A DNA stretch of 64,000 bases from Russula earlei (Eukaryota > Basidiomycota > Agaricomycetes > Russulales > Russulaceae), in contig JAGFNK010000041.1 of NCBI GenBank assembly GCA_025769875.1, forward strand, positions 124,001 to 188,000, read 5' to 3'. Below are positions 58,796 to 64,000 of this stretch, in pieces (position 1 is the stretch's first letter; each line of letters starts with the position of its first letter). Position numbers and translations under genes: made by a program. The notes beneath the pieces were generated by a model. That model worked only from the letters and a program-made list of their open reading frames with translations. It was not told the DNA's origin and did not search any database.

Positions 58796-59759
58796 TGTCA
58801 TGAACCATTTCCTGGAGAGGGCCCTTGAAGGACCCTTTCTTAGTAGAGGAAACCCAGCCTCTATGGTGCCACCCTGTTCACACAGACAAAAGGGGTGAGT
58901 AGAGGTGTCCACAATATTGTGCATGCATTGTTGCGTGAGTGATTCTTGGCACAATTGACATGCAGCAAGCCCCACTTAATGGCAACCCTTTTGGCAATAA
59001 AGGACAGTATTATAGCCTCTCTAAGGACCCTATAGGACGACTCCAAGTGCCCTACAAGAGGCACTAACAAGATACTAAAAGCCCTACAACGGGTTATTAG
59101 ACTAACTCTAATAACTATAGAATGAACTATAAAGCAATACTAAGGACCTTAATACAAGTATTAGGGTTGACTCTAATGACCCTAATAGAACTATATAAGG
59201 GGCCTTATAAGCAACTCCATTCCTCGAACCAAACTACAAGTCCTCAAATGACCAGCCCTAAACTAACTAACAGTGAATGAATCAGGTGCTTTGCATGTGT
59301 ACTAAAGCAGTGAACATGTGGACAGTAAAGGCTCTTACTCATCAATAGGAGCCTTCTTACTCAGCAGCTTACTGAGCATGACTGAGCATGCTCAGTAAGC
59401 ATACTCCGACTTCTTACTCATCCATCTATTGTGCTTGATAACAAGGTTATGACTTGTTCCCTATTAGGCAGTTCTCTTGTAGTATATAAGTGCTCAATGA
59501 GGTAGTGGACAGTCTTCAGACTGTCCATTTGTTTATGGCACTCTCTACCCCTGGGATACTCCTTTAAGGACTGTCCCCTTGTGATCATTCTGGCTTCTTC
59601 CCTGCATGACTACTTGATACTACCAGTAACCATACCTCTTTGGTATTTGGTACTGCTTTGGACCCTACTTCTTGCTCACACCATCTTGGATGTTTATCGG
59701 CTTGTCTTTGAACTTATCCCTTGCTCTTGAACTGGATTGTTCAACAGTGAGTCTTGACA
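58796..59759 (-). mobile_element. 3' LTR of a chromodomain Ty3/gypsy element (copy d)
   Basis: 964 bp with ends TGTCA...TGACA, the same family as copies a-c. Read on the minus strand, it directly follows the integrase and chromodomain text at 59760-60459, so it is the element's 3' LTR. The reading frame of the chromodomain protein appears to run into the LTR, as is usual in chromoviruses. Confidence 0.88.
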
Positions 59760-60459
59760 AGAGGGGTTCCCAGGTGTCTTCTGCTGTGGAGTATCCCTTC
59801 CACTGGACCCTGCATTGGAGTTGGTTTCTATGGGTACATTGAGTGGTGATTTTTTAAACCTTGTATTTTCCTGAGAGAAGGTCAGGTGGGGGTTCTGTGA
59901 AGTTTGGTCTGTGTTTGGCTGTTTCAGTGACTGGGGAAAGAAGGGAAGCATGGAATACATTGTGAATAAGCCACTGGAGAGGCAGGCAGAGTTGGTAGAC
60001 AACATGGGAAATTTTCTTAGTGATGGTAAAAGGGCCAAACCGCTTGGGGCGGAACTTCTGAAACTGATGGGGGGTTTTTAAGTTAGTACCCTCTAACCAA
60101 ACTTTCTGCCCTTCTTCAAAACCCTTGAACTTAGTTTCTTTTACCCAACTGTCTTGTGCTTTTTTCATTGCTTCTTGGGCCAATTCCTGCATGTCCTTCA
60201 GGGCTTGGAGTTGTTCTTGGATTCCTGGAAACTTGGATTTTAGTTGGGTACCCAATCCTTGTAGGTTGAAGCCAATGAGTAATTCATAGGGGGTCTGTTT
60301 GGTGGTTGTAGATTTATGAGCGTTGAAGTGGTACTGAGCTATGGGGAGCCAGTGTACCCATTCCTCTTGTTTTTCTCCAGTGTATATGTGGAGATACATC
60401 TCCAAGGTTTGATTAGTCCTTTTGGATTGTCCATTGGTCTGGGGGTGATAGGCAGTACT
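59760..60459 (-). pseudogene. Ty3/gypsy integrase C-terminal half and chromodomain
   Basis: Integrase inserts retroelement cDNA into the genome. On the minus strand the text reads STAYHPQTNGQSKRTNQTLE, LHIYTGEKQEEWVHWLPIAQYHFNAH, TPYELLIGFN, KRFGPFTITKKI and VFHASLLSP, then after an in-frame stop (near 59863) RVQWKGYSTAEDTWEPL, a chromodomain core. This gives a Sushi/chromovirus-type element. The stop and the large insertion upstream make it non-functional. The other half of the integrase is at 63712-64000. Confidence 0.85.
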
Positions 60460-60461
60460 TA

Positions 60462-63400
60462 TTGCCGTTTTCAGCACACTTGGCGGAGCTTGAATTCTAC
60501 CCAAATCGGCGCAGAAACCCCCTCAAACATGCGGGTTGAATATCTCCCTCAAAACAGCTTCAATTCATATGAAATTCATTGTCCCTGAATCGCCTGAATG
60601 AGGGCTGGGCAGCCCCATTGTTTTCATGAGATTTGAGTGAGAATTGGTGGAGCTGGACTCAAGCCACCTCCACATGTGTATTAGATGAATTACAACTCAA
60701 AATCATGGTCTATATCTATTATTTTCCCCTCATGTTGTACCCATGGGCTGTCTTGAGGCAGCCCCATAGTGTTTTTGACTCAAGTGTTGTGGTGTGCAAC
60801 GTTATTTCCAGTGCAATTGGAGTCGTGGCCAGCCACTCATCACCCCTCTCGCCTCTCGATTCTGACCATCCTTCTTGTTTTTCACAGACAGAGAGGAGTG
60901 GGTTGCAAAGAGGGGTCCTATTCTGAACTCTTTCTACTACAGAGTAGCTAGGGTGTTTTCATATACAGGAGTCGTCTCCATTGCAGGTGGTGGCAGCAGG
61001 CATGGATGAGGAGCGAAGGCGTAGGCGGTGAGCATGAGTTTGTAGATAGAGACATAGGTGGCGAGGACTCGAGAAAGAGGATGCGTGGGGTGGCTTGCGC
61101 GGGGGTGGGATCTGTCGTCTTGTGGCGGTGGTGGCGGGGTCGTCTCCACTGCAGGTGTCGGCAGCAGACGTGGGCGAGAGTGCGTGAATGGATGGGGAGG
61201 CGATGTGGGAGGCGGCATGCGGTGTGCTGTTGGCGTTGGCGACTGCTTCTCCTGCGGCGGCGGCGGTGTGGCGGCAGCTTCTGCTCCTGTTGTGGCGTGT
61301 CGTGGCTAAGTTTGTGGCCGAGGCCTTCTTGGTCTTCTGGGGTGGTGCTGGTGGCAAGGGGTTGCAACGGTGCGGCGGTGCTGGTGTCGCGCGAAACTAC
61401 TAAAGCGGCAGCTGTGACTGAGAAGACTGAGGCTGAGACTGAGAAGGTGGCGGCAGACTGAGCTGGTGCGACGGTGGAGGCGGACGGGGCGGAGGCGACG
61501 ACTGAGGGCAATGCAGGGGTGACGGCAGCTGTGGCTGACAAGGGCGTGGCGGCGGTGGCTTGTGAGACGGTGGTGGAGGCGGCGGCGTGTGGTGCTAAGA
61601 CGTCGGTGGCTGAGGCTGAGGCTATGGTGGCGGCTGACAAGACTAAGGCGGCTGGCAAGGCTAAGAGTGCGGTGGCGGCAGTTGACTGATCTGAAGCTGG
61701 GGCGACGGAGATGGCTGGCAAAACTAGGGGCGCAGTGGTGGCAGCTGAGACTGAGAAGGCTGAGGCTGAGGGCAGGGTGGAGACGGCAGCGGCTGGCGAT
61801 GCTGGTGCTATGACGGACTGGGCTGAACTGACGAGTACGGGCGAGGCTAAGATGGAGACTGATGCGAAGTTGGTGGCTGGCACAACTGAGGCTACTGTGG
61901 CGATGGACAAGGCGACGGACGAGATGGTGCATAAAGAGTCATGTGGCTTATTCATCAACCGTCCACCTGTCCACTCCTACTCCAGGATGACGACAGGGTG
62001 TTCTTCCCTTCCCAGAGCTGCTCACCATACCTTGCTCTACCCCTCCATTTTAACCCCCTAAACCCTCATGGGCTCGAAGCAACGTGCTTCAAAACGCCGG
62101 CCTGCACCGACATGTACTACTGGCCAAAGGAAGGCTGCCTGAAAAAAAACTGGTGGAAATGAAAGTGACAGCTCAGGCACTCCCACTCGACCAAAGCGAT
62201 CACAACCACGAGCTCAGGCTTCCAAGACATCCCTTCCTGCTATTGATGAGGATGGGGAGGAAGAGTCCTATGCCTATGTAAATGCAGAAGCCTGGGAACT
62301 CACTACAGCACAAATGCACGGACCACAAGACATGCAAAATTGTCGCAAAGGCGCACGGCCTCGATGTTGACTCACCCACACAGCTATATGGCTGGCCGCG
62401 AATTGCTTACAAGAGTACATATGTGTGTATTCCTTTCGTGCCATCTCCTCTTCGTCCTCACATCATCATCATCGTCGCTGCCAGCACGCCACCCTCGCCC
62501 CCATCAACCGCCTGCACGCCCTCGCCCTCAACGCCCCCGCCTTCACCATGCACTGACGAGTCCCAACGCACAGCTGAAGAGCTCCGTACCACGCCGCCGT
62601 CTTCGTTGCCATTGGATGGTGTTGCTACTGTACATTTCGGTATGTTTTTCTCCCCTTTTTTACTAGACTCTCATTTTGTTAGTCAGAGATCTGCACGCCG
62701 CCTATGCGTCCATTTCCCAGCCTGCTGCCGTCTTCCCTCTCCCTTTCTACTTCCACGCCCCCTCGCTCCTCTCCCTCGCATCTGCCATCCAAGTTCTCCA
62801 ATCGTCCCACCCGCAATCGCGTTCGGCAGCGCCATCAGCGCCCAAGCAACCACCCACCAGCACTCTCCCTATCCCCCCTCCAGCCTCTCCTTTGCATCGT
62901 CTCCCCCTCCTCGCGTCGCGACTCGACCACACCCCTCATCACCACACCTGGCCTCGGCCATCCTTCACAAATCGCCACATGCCACTACCACAGCTGCTGG
63001 AGACCACGACTCGATACCTTGCGTCGTCCAGCTTTGGTCCCCTTCTCACGTGTAGATTTCCTTTCATATGACTGTCTTTTGTGCTTTTCCTGTCCCTTAG
63101 CCTTAGTTCTAACCTGTATCTGCTACCATGTTGAATAAAGTTGCCCTGTTGTTCCCTTATCATCTGTGTGAACCTGAGTGCAGTCGAATGAACAAACACG
63201 TTCTCGCGTTCCCACTAGGTGCTCCTCCTCTTTGGAGCTTCAGTCTTATGAAGTCATTCTGCATTCTTGGACACACTTCACCGCCCCATGGGCTCAGGTG
63301 TGCACTTCCTGGGGGGGCTCCTTCCCGGCACACGACCGTGCTACTGTCACACGATATGAGGGAAACGACGTTGCACACCACAACGCTTGAGTCAAAAACA

Positions 63401-63709
63401 CTATGGGGCTGCCTCAAGACAGCCCATGGGTACAACATGAGGGAAAAATAATAGATATAGACCATGATTTTGAGTTGTAATTCATCTAATACACATGTGG
63501 AGGTGGCTTGAGTCCAGCTCCACCAATTCTCACTCAAATCTCATGAAAACAATGGGGCTGCCTAGCCCTCATTCAGGCGATTCAGGGACAATAAGTTTTA
63601 TGTGAATTGAAGCTGTTTTGAGGGAGATATTTGCCCCGCACATTTGAGAGGGTTTTCTGTGCTGATTTGGGTGGAATTCAAACTCCGCCAAGTGCGCTGA
63701 AAACGGCAA
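60462..63709. mobile_element. 3.25-kb element with 341-bp terminal inverted repeats at a TA target
   Basis: Arms 60462-60802 and 63368-63709 are reverse complements with few mismatches, starting TTGCCGTTTTCAGC. A TA lies at each border (60460-60461, 63710-63711). Removing the element and one TA joins the gypsy integrase text as INQNLSTAYHPQTNGQ, which is the expected family wording, so the borders are exact. The TA target fits Tc1/mariner-like or related elements. Inside are no recognised transposase motifs, only GC-rich low-complexity coding-like blocks on both strands and a short basic/acidic frame from 62069 (MGSKQRASKRRPAPT). Probably nonautonomous with captured sequence. Confidence 0.85.
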
Positions 63710-63711
63710 TA

Positions 63712-64000
63712 AATTCTGATTGATCCCAAGAATTTGAGAGACTTCTCGGAATAAGTCAGAGGTGAAACAGGAGTCACAATTGGAGATGATTTTGGAGGGG
63801 ACTCTGGTCCAAGGGAAGGCATGTCATAAAAATATTTTGGCCATTTCCAGGGTCCCCATGTCCTTATGGCAAGGTATGAATATTGCCGCTTTGGTAGAGT
63901 CGTGATCAGTGATGGTCATGATGGTGTTGTTCCCTTCCAATATAGGGACATCGACAATCCAATCAATGGCTATGGTTTGAATGGTTTCTGGAATTCAGGG
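63712..64000 (-). pseudogene. Ty3/gypsy integrase core, N-terminal side
   Basis: On the minus strand the text TIAIDWIVDVPILEGNN, TIMTITDHDSTKAAIFIPCH, KDMGTLEMAKIF, a stop, WTRVPSKIISNCDSCFTSDL and ILGINQN is the catalytic core of a gypsy integrase: the first Asp is in AIDWIVD and the second region is SNCDSCFTS, where DRD is usual, so a C/R and N/D change has occurred. The element continues beyond the window end, where reverse transcriptase and the 5' LTR would lie. Confidence 0.82.

Noticed and set aside
60633..60926. 97-codon frame also found at 63160-63537
   Set aside because: Both copies are just the inverted terminal arms of the TA element, not a duplicated gene.
60959..61958. 336-codon Ala/Ser/Thr-rich frame as a real gene
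   Set aside because: Both strands are open and low complexity, and it lies wholly inside the TA element; no domain or start context supports a protein.

Overview
This window comes from a filamentous basidiomycete, most likely an Agaricomycete. The genes are split by many short introns of about 50-80 bp with GT-AG ends. Single-copy eukaryotic genes (Rpt4, Rds3, Ufd4, Med4, Pso2, eS4) lie close together on both strands, and there is a subfamily-C GH45 secreted protein plus an agaricomycete-style F-box/LRR protein. No species is named because nothing in the sequence decides it.

From 1 to about 41.25 kb the window is gene-dense and rich in CpG. In order it holds: the 3' part of a Sec1/Munc18 gene (+), proteasome ATPase RPT4 (-), an intron-containing tRNA-Pro(AGG), a G-patch/GCFC splicing factor (TFIP11/Ntr1, +), ribosomal protein eS4 (+), a repeat-scarred gap, a small secreted protein (+), two tandem dual-specificity phosphatases (-), a DHHC palmitoyltransferase with disturbed reading frame (+), a GH45 protein (-), a PB1 plus five-ZZ-finger protein resembling autophagy receptors (+), RDS3/PHF5A (-), a HECT ubiquitin ligase UFD4 (-), a class III aminotransferase (-), PSO2/SNM1 (+), an F-box protein (-), MED4 (-) and a CLC chloride channel (+).

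From 41.25 to 46.2 kb a second, inverted copy of the class III aminotransferase lies between two long foldback (hairpin) elements. From 46.2 kb to the end the window is a nest of transposable elements: one solo LTR with ATATG target duplications; three about 964-bp solo LTRs of one Ty3/gypsy family, each with its own 5-bp duplication, and a fourth copy that is the 3' LTR of a chromodomain gypsy element running off the window end; a LINE-type ORF1 broken by three insertions; a hAT-like 1.53-kb element; a degenerate uS2 (RPS0) ribosomal protein pseudogene that still has an intron; and a 3.25-kb element with 341-bp terminal inverted repeats placed at a TA inside the gypsy integrase.

The clearest unexplained signal is compositional. 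The older parts of the 46-60 kb region have almost no CpG (one in 54001-55020), and the uS2 pseudogene differs from the family mainly by changes expected from CpG to TpG/CpA. Younger insertions (the hAT-like element, the insert at 48.9-50.0 kb and the TA element) still carry CpG. This looks like methylation-driven or RIP-like decay of silenced repeats, and the nesting gives a relative time order. Genes with linked roles include protein turnover (RPT4, UFD4, F-box, ZZ protein), splicing (NTR1, RDS3) and membrane traffic (SEC1, DHHC, CLC), but no operon-like arrangement is implied.
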